In this document: one piece after another, positions 7,217 through 16,373 of the stretch
Layout: every line of letters begins with the position of its first letter
How positions within the stretch are numbered: the first letter of the stretch is position 1
NCBI RefSeq assembly: GCF_038561935.1
Contig: NZ_CP102770.1
Span: forward strand, 9,176,001 to 9,240,000
DNA: 64,000 nt
Direction of reading: 5' to 3'
Source of the DNA: Myxococcus stipitatus
GTDB lineage: Bacteria; Myxococcota; Myxococcia; Myxococcales; Myxococcaceae
Made by a program: the position numbers and the translations under genes
Notes under the pieces: model-generated
What the model saw: only the letters and a program-made list of their open reading frames with translations
What the model was told of the DNA's origin: nothing
The model's database searches: none

Positions 7217-9750
7217 AAGGCCTCCTGGTCCGCGCAAGCCTTCGCCACCTGGGTCGACACCCGTGGCTGACGGCGCTGTCGCTCGTGGGGATTGCGCTGG
7301 GTGTGGCGGTGGTCGTGTCCATCGACCTGGCGAGCGGCAGCGCGATGCGTGCGTTCGAGCGCTCCACCGACGCGGTCGCGGGGCGCGCCACGCATCAACT
7401 GCTGGGGGGCACCTCGGGACTTCCCGAGCGCGTGTATCGAGACCTGCGCGTGCGGCCGGATGCCCCCGTGTCCGCGCCCGTGGTGGAGGGCTACGCGCAA
7501 GCGACGGTGGGCGACCGACGCACGCTCACCCTGCTGGGAATGGACCCCTTCGCGGAGGCGCCCTTCCGGGACTTCTCGAGCGGCGCCTCGGGCGATGTGA
7601 GCACGCTGCTCACCGAGCCGGGCACCGTGCTCCTCAGCGCACGCGCGGCCCGAGCGCTGGGCGTGGGCGTCGGCGACATGTTGCCGGTGCGCGTCGCCGG
7701 ACGCGACGCGAAGCTCCGCATCATGTCCCTGATTGCCCCCGCGAACGAGGACACCGCGCGAGCGGTGGAGTCCCTCGCGCTGATGGACCTCTCCACCGCG
7801 CAGGAGCTGCTCGCGCAGGAGGGGCGGCTCACGCGCGTGGACCTCATCCTCCCCGGCGGCGATGCACAGGCGGAGCAACTCCGCGCGACGCTGCCTCCTG
7901 GAACGGAGCTCGTCCGAGCCTCCGCGCGAACCGGCACCCTGGAGCAGATGACGCGGGCGTTCCGCACCAACCTCACCGCGCTCTCGCTGCTGGCGCTCGT
8001 GGTGGGCATGTTCCTCATCTACAACACCATGACGTTCTCCGTGGTGCAGCGACGCGGACTCCTCGGTCGACTGCGCGCGGTGGGCATCACCCGTCGGGAG
8101 CTGTTCGCGCTCGTGCTCGGTGAAGCCCTGGTGCTGGGCGTGGTGGGCACGGTGGCGGGGCTGCTGCTCGGCATCATCCTGGGCCGAGGGCTCGTCGGCC
8201 TCATCACCCAGACGCTCAATGACCTCTACTTCGTGGTGAGCGTGCGCAGGCTGGTGCTGGAGCCGCTCACGCTGGCGAAGGGGCTGGGCCTGGGCCTGGG
8301 CGCCACGGTGCTCGCGGCGCTGGTGCCCGCGTGGGAGGCCGCGCGCTCGGCGCCGGTGACGACGCTGCGCCGGTCGACGCTCGAGGATGTCTCACGCACC
8401 CGCGCGCCCAAGCTCGCGCTGATGGGGCTGGCCCTGCTGGCCTCGGGCGTGGGGATGTTGAACTGGCCCACGCACGCGCTGCTCCCCGCCTACGTGGGAC
8501 TCTTCGGTGTCCTGCTGGGCGCGGCGCTCCTGGTGCCCTGGCTGACGGAGCGGCTGTCGCTCCTCGCCGCCGTCCCGCTGGGCCTCTCCTTCGGACTCCT
8601 GGGGCGCATGGCCGCGCGAAGCGTGCGGACCAGCCTGAGCCGCACCGCCGTGGCGCTGGCCGCGCTGATGGTCGCGGTCGCGACGACGGTGGGCGTGGGG
8701 CTGATGGTGTCCAGCTTCCGAGGCACCGTGATGTCCTGGCTGGAAGCCTCCCTCCTCGCGGACGTGTACATCTCTCCGGCCACGATGGTCGCCCGGCGGG
8801 AGTCCGCGTCGCTGACACCCGGGCTCGCCGAACACCTGCGCGCCACGCCGGGCATCGCAGGCAGCAGCTCCCTGCGGTTGACGCATGTCCAGGTGAATGG
8901 ACGGCTCACGGACTTGTCCGCGGTGGACTTGAGCCACACGACGGCGCGGCCCTATCGCTTCAAGCAAGGGGATGACGCCTCCGTGTGGCGTGAGCTGGAG
9001 TCGTCCACGGATGCCCTCATCGTCTCGGAGCCGCTCTCCTTCCACCGCGGCGTGAAGGTCGGCGACACGGTGCAGCTGGCCACGGACCGAGGGCTCCACG
9101 CCTTCCGCGTCGTCGGCGTGTACTTCGACTACGGCTCCGACGTGGGCACCGTCCTGATGCCTCGCGCCACCTATGACCGGTGGTTCGACGACCGGGGCGT
9201 GAGCGGCGTGGCGCTGTACGCGGCCCCGGGGCAGGACCTGGACGCGCTCCTCGCCTCGGTGCGTGAGCGCGCGGGAGACACACAAGCGCTCCTCATCCGC
9301 TCCAACCGCTCCCTGCGGCAGATGTCGATGGAGGTGTTCGACCGCACCTTCACGATTACGCAGGTGCTCCGGCTGCTCGCCATCTGCGTGGCCTTCGTCG
9401 GCGTCCTGAGCGCGCTGATGTCCCTGCAGCTGGAGCGGGCCCGAGAGCTCGCGGTGCTGCGCGCCATGGGGCTGACGCCCGGACAGCTCTGGGGCCTGGT
9501 GTCGCTCCAGACAGGACTCCTGGGACTGCTCGCCGGGCTGTTCTCCCTGCCGCTGGGCGTGGGGCTCGCGTACATCCTGGTGCACGTCATCAACCAGCGC
9601 TCCTTCGGCTGGACGCTGCGGCTCGCCGTGTCGCCCGAGACACTGGGGCAGGCCTTGCTGCTCGCGTTGGTGGCTGCCGCGCTGGCGGGGCTCTATCCCG
9701 CGTGGAAGATGGCGCGCGCCAATCCCGCGCTCGCGTTGAGGGAGGAGTGA
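7213..9750 (+). CDS. ABC transporter permease, double FtsX type
   Basis: 845 residues. The first transmembrane segment (about residues 17-40) is followed by a MacB-like periplasmic core, then three spans near 260-375 (ALSLLALVVGMFLIYNTM begins the first FtsX domain). A middle pair of spans near 405-460, a second periplasmic region and a second FtsX domain (from VLRLLAICVAFVGVLSALMS) complete it. This two-half layout is typical of the large permeases paired with LolD-like ATPases and AttH-like partners. The preceding ATPase and following AttH-like gene sit within five bases, so the three form an export or lipoprotein-handling complex in the inner membrane. Confidence 0.93.
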   Translation: MKGLLVRASLRHLGRHPWLTALSLVGIALGVAVVVSIDLASGSAMRAFERSTDAVAGRATHQLLGGTSGLPERVYRDLRVRPDAPVSAPVVEGYAQATVGDRRTLTLLGMDPFAEAPFRDFSSGASGDVSTLLTEPGTVLLSARAARALGVGVGDMLPVRVAGRDAKLRIMSLIAPANEDTARAVESLALMDLSTAQELLAQEGRLTRVDLILPGGDAQAEQLRATLPPGTELVRASARTGTLEQMTRAFRTNLTALSLLALVVGMFLIYNTMTFSVVQRRGLLGRLRAVGITRRELFALVLGEALVLGVVGTVAGLLLGIILGRGLVGLITQTLNDLYFVVSVRRLVLEPLTLAKGLGLGLGATVLAALVPAWEAARSAPVTTLRRSTLEDVSRTRAPKLALMGLALLASGVGMLNWPTHALLPAYVGLFGVLLGAALLVPWLTERLSLLAAVPLGLSFGLLGRMAARSVRTSLSRTAVALAALMVAVATTVGVGLMVSSFRGTVMSWLEASLLADVYISPATMVARRESASLTPGLAEHLRATPGIAGSSSLRLTHVQVNGRLTDLSAVDLSHTTARPYRFKQGDDASVWRELESSTDALIVSEPLSFHRGVKVGDTVQLATDRGLHAFRVVGVYFDYGSDVGTVLMPRATYDRWFDDRGVSGVALYAAPGQDLDALLASVRERAGDTQALLIRSNRSLRQMSMEVFDRTFTITQVLRLLAICVAFVGVLSALMSLQLERARELAVLRAMGLTPGQLWGLVSLQTGLLGLLAGLFSLPLGVGLAYILVHVINQRSFGWTLRLAVSPETLGQALLLALVAAALAGLYPAWKMARANPALALREE

Positions 9751-9754
9751 CGCC

Positions 9755-11026
9755 ATGAGCACCAGCAACGGCCGAGGACTCGTCATCGGAGCCGGGGTCG
9801 CGCTGTCGGCGCTGGCCATCGCGGCCTGGCTCGTCACGCGGGAGACCCAGCCGCCCGCGCTCAACCGGGGAGGCACCCTCACGGTGGCCCGGGCCATGGG
9901 CAGCGGCACGCGGGGCATGGAGGGCTACGCACGAGCCTTCGAGCCACGCACGTTCCACTTCCCCGAGGACCACGGCCCCCATCCCGAGTTCCGCACCGAG
10001 TGGTGGTACTGGACCGGAAACCTCGAGACATCCGACGGGCGTGCGTTCGGATATCAGTTCACCTTGTTCCGCAACGCGCTGACGCCCGACGCGCCCGCGC
10101 GCGCCTCGGCCTGGGGAGCGCGACAGGTGTACCTGGGTCACTTCACGGTGACGGATGTCTCCGCGGGGAAGTTCCACGCCTCGGAGCGCTACAGCCGGGA
10201 GGCCCTGGAGCTGGCGGGCGCCGCCGCGCAGCCGTTCAAGGTGTGGCTGGAGGACTGGGAGGCCACGAGCGTCGGCGAAGGCATGTGGCCCGTGCGGCTG
10301 CGCGCCCGGACGAAGGACGTCACGCTGGAGCTGCTGCTGGAGCCCGGCAAGACGCCCGTGCTCGAAGGCGACCGGGGCCTGAGCCAGAAGAGCGCGGAGC
10401 CGGGCAACGCGTCCTACTACTACTCGATGACCCGCATGCCCTCACAAGGCACGGTGACGGTGGAGGGTCAGACGTACGCGGTGACGGGCGAGAGCTGGAT
10501 GGACCGCGAGTGGAGCACCAGCGCGCTGGGCAAGGGACAGGTGGGCTGGGATTGGTTCTCGCTCCAGCTCTCGGATGGAAGCGAGCTGATGTACTACCAG
10601 CTCCGTCACGAGGACGGGACGGTGGATGCGTTCAGCTCGGGCACGTGGGTGCCTCCCGTGAGCGCCGCGGACAGCGCGCCGCTGCACCTGAAGCGCGAGG
10701 ACGTGGAGCTCACGGTGCTCGACACCTGGAAGAGTCCTCGCGGCGGTGTGTATCCCTCCCGCTGGAAGCTGCGCGTGGCGAAGCTGGGCCTGGAGCTCAC
10801 CGCGACACCCAAGGTCTCCGACCAGGAGCTGGTGGTGAGCGTGCGCTACTGGGAGGGCGCGGTGAGCCTGGACGGCACCCGCGAGGGCCAGCCCGTGAAG
10901 GGCCGAGGCTACGTGGAGCTGACGGGCTACGCGGACACCGGCGCCTCCGCGCGAGGACCCGGTACCCGCGCCCGAGGGACTCCGGAGACACAAGGCCGCC
11001 CCTCGCCCGACACGACGCGCCCCTGA
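9755..11026 (+). CDS. AttH/CrtC-like lipocalin-fold protein
   Basis: 423 residues with an N-terminal hydrophobic segment (residues 9-28) acting as signal or anchor. The diagnostic block FPEDHGPHPEFRTEWWYWTG followed by FGYQFTLFRNAL, and later SWMDREWSTS with GWDWFSLQL, identify the AttH / carotenoid 1,2-hydratase-like superfamily. In many proteobacteria such a gene follows an ATPase and FtsX permease, exactly as here, four bases behind the permease. Despite the family name there is no carotenoid gene nearby, so an envelope-lipid or transport accessory role is more likely than hydratase activity. The C-terminus is a short disordered tail. Confidence 0.9.
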   Translation: MSTSNGRGLVIGAGVALSALAIAAWLVTRETQPPALNRGGTLTVARAMGSGTRGMEGYARAFEPRTFHFPEDHGPHPEFRTEWWYWTGNLETSDGRAFGYQFTLFRNALTPDAPARASAWGARQVYLGHFTVTDVSAGKFHASERYSREALELAGAAAQPFKVWLEDWEATSVGEGMWPVRLRARTKDVTLELLLEPGKTPVLEGDRGLSQKSAEPGNASYYYSMTRMPSQGTVTVEGQTYAVTGESWMDREWSTSALGKGQVGWDWFSLQLSDGSELMYYQLRHEDGTVDAFSSGTWVPPVSAADSAPLHLKREDVELTVLDTWKSPRGGVYPSRWKLRVAKLGLELTATPKVSDQELVVSVRYWEGAVSLDGTREGQPVKGRGYVELTGYADTGASARGPGTRARGTPETQGRPSPDTTRP

Positions 11027-11177
11027 GTCACCTCCTGGGTCCAACACCTCCCAGCCCCAGGCATCACCCAGGCAGGCGTCCCGCGGGACCTACCTCCTCC
11101 ACTGGCACCTGCCTTGCCTATGAGCCCAGACAAACCCTGAGTGACGTTCGCTCATGGACGTCGGAGGCGGTGAGGCC

Positions 11178-12821
11178 ATGCACGAGCAACGACGCGGCGG
11201 GTGGTGGTTGGGATTGCTGGGCACGCTGCTTCTCATCGGCTGCAAGGAGAGCGCGAAGACCCAGCCTCCGCTCCTCGCGGAGCAGGAGGAAGAGGTCCCC
11301 GACGCGGGGCCCCCCACCCCGGAGGATGCGGGGCCTGTCGACGCGGGAGTGCCTCCCGCCGAGGAAGCACCGGACGCGGGCGAGCCCGACGCGGGCGCAC
11401 CGGATGCGGGCCCCGCCACGGGCCCCGCGCTTCCTCCAGACGCGAGCGGCTGGCGCTTCCTGGGCACCGCCGAGGGTGGCCCTCGCGAGGTGCTGGGCGT
11501 CACCCAGGACGAGGGCGGAAACATCTGGGTCGCGGGCGGCGAGGACGGCCTGTGCCTGGTGCGCGCGGGTGCCAGTACCTTCCAGTGCTTCACCCTCGCG
11601 GACGGGTTGCACCCATGGGGCGCATGGAAGGGCAAGGACCCGCTGCCCGAGCAGCGCTACCTCAAGGTGACGGCGGTGACAGGCGGCCCCTCGGGCGTCG
11701 TCTTCGTCGGCTACGAGGGCCGGCCCGGCTGCGAGGGCGAGTTCTACAAGCCACCGGGCCCGCCCAAGGACCCCTCCATCTTCAAGAGCGGCGACGCGGA
11801 CCGCGTGGAGCTGAAGGCGGACGGCACGCTGGCGGTCGTCCACTACGACATCCACTCGCCCGCGCACTCGGTGCCCGGGTATGGGCACCGCGAGAAGCTC
11901 TGCACGGTGAACCGCATCGTCTGGGACAAGGCGACCGACGGCCTGTGGTTCGCGGCGAACCACGGGCTCGCCTGGGGGGAGGCGAGCTACCAGGGCGGCG
12001 AGGAGTGCTCCCACGCACAGGTCCGCGCGTCCAACGCGTGGAACCACGTGACGCGCGACGCGCAGGGTCACGAGGTGAACAGCGAGCCTCGCCAGCGCTG
12101 CAAGTTCGGCGTCATGGAGCACGTCCACCCGGCCATCCAGATGCAGGGCCCGGAGGCCGAGGATGACGACAACAGCCGGCTGGCGGGCGCGGTCTGGGGC
12201 GTGGCGGTGCGCCCGGATGGAGACGTGTGGATGGGCACGGCCATCCGCAGCTCGATTTTCCACATCATGACCAACGCAGTGGGCCATGTGGGCACGGGCG
12301 CGCCCTGGAACTTCGAGATGGCGCGCAAGCAGACCGAGGAGAAGAAGCACAAGGCCAACCGCATCGACATCTGGCCGGATGCCGTGGCGGAGCCCACTCC
12401 GCCCACGCGGGAGCAGCGCAAGGACGACGTCGTGAGCGACATGGCGCTGATGCCGGACGGCACCGTCTGGGTGTCCAGCTTCGCGTGGGGACTGGCGAAG
12501 CTGAGCGACACGGGGCAGGTGCTGGAGTACGCGCTGACAGGGGATGCGGAGCGCTTCGTGTCGGCGCTGGAGCGGGACCCTCGCGATGGCAGCGTGTGGA
12601 TGGGCCACCAGTGGGGCCGAGGACTCATGCGGCTGCACACGGACGGCACCTTCGTCACCCACAACAAGGTGCTCAAGGGCCTGACGAGCCAGCCCATCTG
12701 GGACATCCAGGTGGCGGGCTCGGGGGACTCGCGGGTGGTGCTGGTGGGCTTCGGGGCCTCGCGGGACGGCGCGAACAACATCACGCGGCCGGGCGCCATC
12801 GGCATCTACACCGGACGGTGA
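11178..12821 (+). CDS. Lipoprotein with beta-propeller domain and DAG-rich stalk
   Basis: About 547 residues. The start at MHEQRRG is chosen over an upstream ATG because GTGAGG precedes it. The signal sequence LLGTLLLIGC gives a lipobox with Cys near residue 22. Residues about 35-85 are a stalk of repeated acidic Pro-Asp-Ala-Gly units. The rest reads as propeller blades, with repeats such as GNIWVAGGEDGLCLV, DGTVWVSSFAWGLAKL and GSVWMGHQWGRGLMRL, as in two-component-regulator-type propellers. It is an envelope lipoprotein; ligand unknown. Confidence 0.85.
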   Translation: MHEQRRGGWWLGLLGTLLLIGCKESAKTQPPLLAEQEEEVPDAGPPTPEDAGPVDAGVPPAEEAPDAGEPDAGAPDAGPATGPALPPDASGWRFLGTAEGGPREVLGVTQDEGGNIWVAGGEDGLCLVRAGASTFQCFTLADGLHPWGAWKGKDPLPEQRYLKVTAVTGGPSGVVFVGYEGRPGCEGEFYKPPGPPKDPSIFKSGDADRVELKADGTLAVVHYDIHSPAHSVPGYGHREKLCTVNRIVWDKATDGLWFAANHGLAWGEASYQGGEECSHAQVRASNAWNHVTRDAQGHEVNSEPRQRCKFGVMEHVHPAIQMQGPEAEDDDNSRLAGAVWGVAVRPDGDVWMGTAIRSSIFHIMTNAVGHVGTGAPWNFEMARKQTEEKKHKANRIDIWPDAVAEPTPPTREQRKDDVVSDMALMPDGTVWVSSFAWGLAKLSDTGQVLEYALTGDAERFVSALERDPRDGSVWMGHQWGRGLMRLHTDGTFVTHNKVLKGLTSQPIWDIQVAGSGDSRVVLVGFGASRDGANNITRPGAIGIYTGR

Positions 12822-12871
12822 CGTGGAGTAGGGTCCTCCCAACGCGCGTCATCCTCGGGAGGACCCACCCC

Positions 12872-14362
12872 ATGCCGAAGGCGAAGTACGTCCTGGCCCT
12901 GGACCAGGGCACCACTGGCACCCACGTCTCCATCCTCGACTCGAAGCTCAAGGTGGTGGGCCGCTCCTACAAGGAGTTCACCCAGCACTTTCCCAAGCCG
13001 TCCTGGGTGGAGCACGACCTGGATGAAATCTGGAGCACGAGCGAGTGGTGTATCGCCCGCGCGCTGAAGGACGCGGGGCTGCACGGCCGGGACATCTCCG
13101 CGGTGGGCATCACCAACCAGCGCGAGACGACGGGCCTGTGGTCTCGGGACAGCGGCAAGCCGCTGCACCGCGCCATCGTCTGGCAGGACCGGCGCACGTC
13201 GGAGATGTGCCGCCGGCTCAAGGAGCGTGGCGTGGAGCCTCGCGTGCGGGACATCACCGGGCTGGTGGTGGACCCGTACTTCTCCGGCACCAAGCTCACC
13301 TGGCTCTTCGAGCACCTGAAGGGCGCTCGCGTGCGCGCCGAGCGGGGCGACATCTGCTTTGGAACCATCGACACGTGGCTCGTCTACAAGCTCACGGGCG
13401 GCACGGCCCACGTCACCGACGTGTCCAATGCCAGCCGCACGATGTTGATGGATTTGAAGACGCTGCAGTGGAGCGACGAGATGCGCTCGCTCCTGTCGGT
13501 GCCGGGGGCGTGCCTGCCGCAGATTCGCGGCTCGGCGGAGGTGTACGGTACGACGCGCGGCATGCGCAGCCTGCCGGACGGTGTCCCCGTCGCGGGCATG
13601 GCGGGTGACCAGCAGGCGGCCCTCTTCGGCCAGGCGTGCTTCGAGCCCGGCGAGTCCAAGTGCACGTACGGCACGGGGGCCTTCCTGCTGATGAACACGG
13701 GCACGGAGCTGGTGCGCTCGTCGGCGGGATTGCTGACCACGGTGGCGTGGCGGCTGGGCGGCACGGGGACCGCCACGTATGCGCTGGAGGGCAGCAGCTT
13801 CATCGCGGGGGCCGCGGTGCAGTGGTTGCGCGATGGCCTCAAGGTCATCAAGCGCGCGCCGGATATCGAGGCGCTCGCCGCGAGTGTGAAGGACTCGGGT
13901 GACGTGGTGTTCGTCCCGGCGCTCGCGGGCCTGGGTGCGCCGCACTGGCGTCCCGAGGCGCGGGGCTTGTTCGCGGGCATGGACCGCTCGACGACGGTGG
14001 CGCACATGGCGCGCGCGGTGCTGGAGGGCATCGCGTTGCAGATTCACGACCTGGCGGAGGCGATGCGCCGCGACAGTGGACGCGCCATCCCCGTGTTCAA
14101 GGCGGACGGCGGTGCGGCGGCCAACAACCTGCTGATGCAGTACCAGGCGGACCTGCTGGGTGTCCCCGTGGTGCGCCCGCGCAACCTGGAGACGACCAGC
14201 CTGGGCGCGGCGTTCCTCGGTGGCCTGGGCGCGGGCGTCTGGGACAGCCCGGACGCCATCCGTCGCGCGTGGAAGGCGGACAAGGTCTTCAAGCCGAAGA
14301 TGAAGGCCGATGCGCGCGAGCGGCACCTGAGCAAGTGGAAGCGCGCGGTGGAGCGAGCGTAG
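12872..14362 (+). CDS. glpK: Glycerol kinase
   Basis: 496 residues, the normal size. It phosphorylates glycerol to glycerol 3-phosphate in the cytosol with ATP. The N-terminal ATPase motif is LALDQGTTGTHVSIL, the glycerol site shows ITNQRET and GDQQAALFGQACF, and the FGGY-family second signature lies in GGAAANNLLMQYQADLLGVP. The ATG is preceded by CGGGAGGACCC. No glpF or glpD is adjacent, which differs from enterobacterial operons; it stands alone 50 bases after the lipoprotein gene. Confidence 0.97.
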   Translation: MPKAKYVLALDQGTTGTHVSILDSKLKVVGRSYKEFTQHFPKPSWVEHDLDEIWSTSEWCIARALKDAGLHGRDISAVGITNQRETTGLWSRDSGKPLHRAIVWQDRRTSEMCRRLKERGVEPRVRDITGLVVDPYFSGTKLTWLFEHLKGARVRAERGDICFGTIDTWLVYKLTGGTAHVTDVSNASRTMLMDLKTLQWSDEMRSLLSVPGACLPQIRGSAEVYGTTRGMRSLPDGVPVAGMAGDQQAALFGQACFEPGESKCTYGTGAFLLMNTGTELVRSSAGLLTTVAWRLGGTGTATYALEGSSFIAGAAVQWLRDGLKVIKRAPDIEALAASVKDSGDVVFVPALAGLGAPHWRPEARGLFAGMDRSTTVAHMARAVLEGIALQIHDLAEAMRRDSGRAIPVFKADGGAAANNLLMQYQADLLGVPVVRPRNLETTSLGAAFLGGLGAGVWDSPDAIRRAWKADKVFKPKMKADARERHLSKWKRAVERA

Positions 14363-14621
14363 GTCGCTCGACTCGAGCGTGAGACCGAGGCGCGCCGGGT
14401 GAACCATCACCGCCCGGCCGGAATCCTCCCGGTGCGGGCCCGCCCTCCCCTCACGGTGAGCACAAGCTCCGTGGCTCGGGTTGTGGCCCGCCGCTGCATC
14501 CACCGACGAGGTTCCGCGCCACTCGGAGCATTTCACTGGGACGGTGAAACATCGGGCGCAAGGGCACTCGGGAGGCAGACGATGACTTCCCTCGGCCGCG
14601 AGAGCGGGTAAGAAGGTGCTC

Positions 14622-14933
14622 ATGGCCACCCAGCTCACCCAGCTCACTCCCGAGGCGCTTCAGTCCTTCCTCGCCCAGCATCCCGAGTGGAAGCATGAAG
14701 GCGGGATGATTCGCCGCACCTTCGAGGCCCCGTCCTTCCTCGCGGGCATCGCCTTCGTCGAGCGCGTGGCCCACGCCGCCGAGCGCGCCGACCACCACCC
14801 GGACATCGACATCCGCTGGCGCAAGGTGACCCTCGCCCTCGTCACCCACGACGCCGGGGGCCTCACCTCGCGCGACACCTCGCTCGCCGCGGAAGCCGAC
14901 CGCCTCTTCAACGAGGTCACCCCCCAGAAGTGA
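14622..14933 (+). CDS. Pterin-4a-carbinolamine dehydratase
   Basis: 103 residues. The conserved core RADHHPDIDIRW contains the His-His-Pro-Asp active-site block, followed by KVTLALVTHDAGGLTSRD, matching the PCD/DCoH family that dehydrates 4a-hydroxy-tetrahydrobiopterin, usually to support phenylalanine hydroxylase. No hydroxylase is in the window. A GTG six bases upstream is in frame, but the ATG has AAGG at the right distance. Its TGA overlaps the GTG of the next gene. Confidence 0.95.
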   Translation: MATQLTQLTPEALQSFLAQHPEWKHEGGMIRRTFEAPSFLAGIAFVERVAHAAERADHHPDIDIRWRKVTLALVTHDAGGLTSRDTSLAAEADRLFNEVTPQK

Positions 14934-16219
14934 GCGCCTCCAACGCGGCCCCCGCCTCTCCGCTCCACGCTGCCCCGTGGCTTCGTCTGCTCACGGTGGG
15001 CATCGTGCTCGGCCTCGCCTCCCCTGCCTCGGCGCAGGATGGCGAGCCCCTCCAGCCTCGCCCCGAGCGGCTGTACTTCAACCCCGGCGCGCTGCTGGGC
15101 TCCGCGCGCGTGGTGTCGCTGGGCGGCGCCTATGTCGGCATCGCCGAGGGCGCCGCGGGCTTCCCCAGCAACCTCGCCGCGCTCGCCCACCGAGGCCCCG
15201 CGCTGGACAAGGACTGGGACCTGGGCGTCACCCTGTCCTGGCTCGACCTGCCGTTCACCAGTGGACGCGCGCGCGACGTGGACAACGACGGACGCGCCGA
15301 TGAAGGCCAGGACCGGCGGCAGCTCCTCGGCGGGTTGATGCTGCAGTACAAGCGCTTCGGCATCGGCTTCGCGCTGCGCAACAGCGTGGTCGCGTACTGC
15401 GCGACGACCACCTGCGCCGGAGACACCGAGCGCATCCGCGTGTCCCTCACCCAGTCCGTGCTCGCGGGAGCGGTGTCTTTCGGACAGGACGACTTCATCC
15501 TCGCGCTGGGCATCTACGCGGCGCAGGCCTCCTTCCGGCTGTCCTCCGGTGGAGACGACTGGCGCTACGGCGACACGGGCGTCGCCATCGACATGCTGTA
15601 CCGGCCCCATGGCCGCCCGTGGCGCCTGGGTGTCACCGTCCGGCCGGAGGTCGTCGCGGACTGGCGGCGCGACGGAGAGCAGCCGCCCGTGCTCGCGGGG
15701 AGGACGCTGTTCGGCGCGGTGGTGTCTCCGGCCGTGCTCTCCCTGGGCGCGAGCTGGCGGCTGGGCGAAGGCGCGGAGCGCTACAACCGGCTGTCCCCCG
15801 CGAGCCGGCGCCAGCTCATCATCGACGGGGACGCGCTGCCGGTGCCCGAGGAGGAGCCTCGGGATGCTCCCGCGGGGCGCTGGCTCATCAGCGCGCAGGT
15901 GGACCTGCTCTCCAGCGTGGACAACGCGGTGCCGCTGCGCTCGTTCGCCTCCACGGCGGATGAGGAGTTCGTGGGGCACACGACGACGTTCGCTCCTCGG
16001 CTCGGTGTGGAGCACGACACCGTGCCCGGGATGATTCGCCTGCGAGCGGGCGTGTACGCGGAGCCCTCGCCCTTCGACGGCCGGCCTCCACGTCCGCACC
16101 TCACCGGCGGCTTCGAGGTCTTCGTGCTGCGCTACTGGGAGGACTGGTCCATCAGCGCCTCCTTCGACCTGGCCAGCCGCTACAGCAACGTGGGCCTGTC
16201 CATCGGCTTCTGGCGCTGA
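14930..16219 (+). CDS. Exported outer-membrane-barrel-like protein
   Basis: 429 residues from a GTG that overlaps the preceding stop by four bases. A signal peptide (LLTVGIVLGLASPASAQ) ends near residue 36. The early mature sequence, FNPGALLGSARVVSLGGAYVGIAEGAAGFPSNLAAL, is the pattern of FadL/OmpP1-type and PorV-like barrels (conserved GGAYVGIA and NPA-like turns). Alternating strands continue to the end, which finishes VGLSIGFWR with a terminal aromatic-proximal strand. It is probably an outer-membrane beta-barrel; the substrate cannot be inferred, and coupling to the pterin gene may be incidental. Confidence 0.75.
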   Translation: MSASNAAPASPLHAAPWLRLLTVGIVLGLASPASAQDGEPLQPRPERLYFNPGALLGSARVVSLGGAYVGIAEGAAGFPSNLAALAHRGPALDKDWDLGVTLSWLDLPFTSGRARDVDNDGRADEGQDRRQLLGGLMLQYKRFGIGFALRNSVVAYCATTTCAGDTERIRVSLTQSVLAGAVSFGQDDFILALGIYAAQASFRLSSGGDDWRYGDTGVAIDMLYRPHGRPWRLGVTVRPEVVADWRRDGEQPPVLAGRTLFGAVVSPAVLSLGASWRLGEGAERYNRLSPASRRQLIIDGDALPVPEEEPRDAPAGRWLISAQVDLLSSVDNAVPLRSFASTADEEFVGHTTTFAPRLGVEHDTVPGMIRLRAGVYAEPSPFDGRPPRPHLTGGFEVFVLRYWEDWSISASFDLASRYSNVGLSIGFWR

Positions 16220-16373
16220 AGCACCCGGGACGTGGGAACTGTGTTCCCCAGGGTGAGGACGGCGCTGGAGCAGGCAGGACGCGAGGACCTCGGGGCGGAC
16301 GGGCGGGCGGACCTCGCTCGTGGTGTTGCTGGCCCCTCCGCGCATGGAGACCCTCCGTGAGCGGAGGCATGTC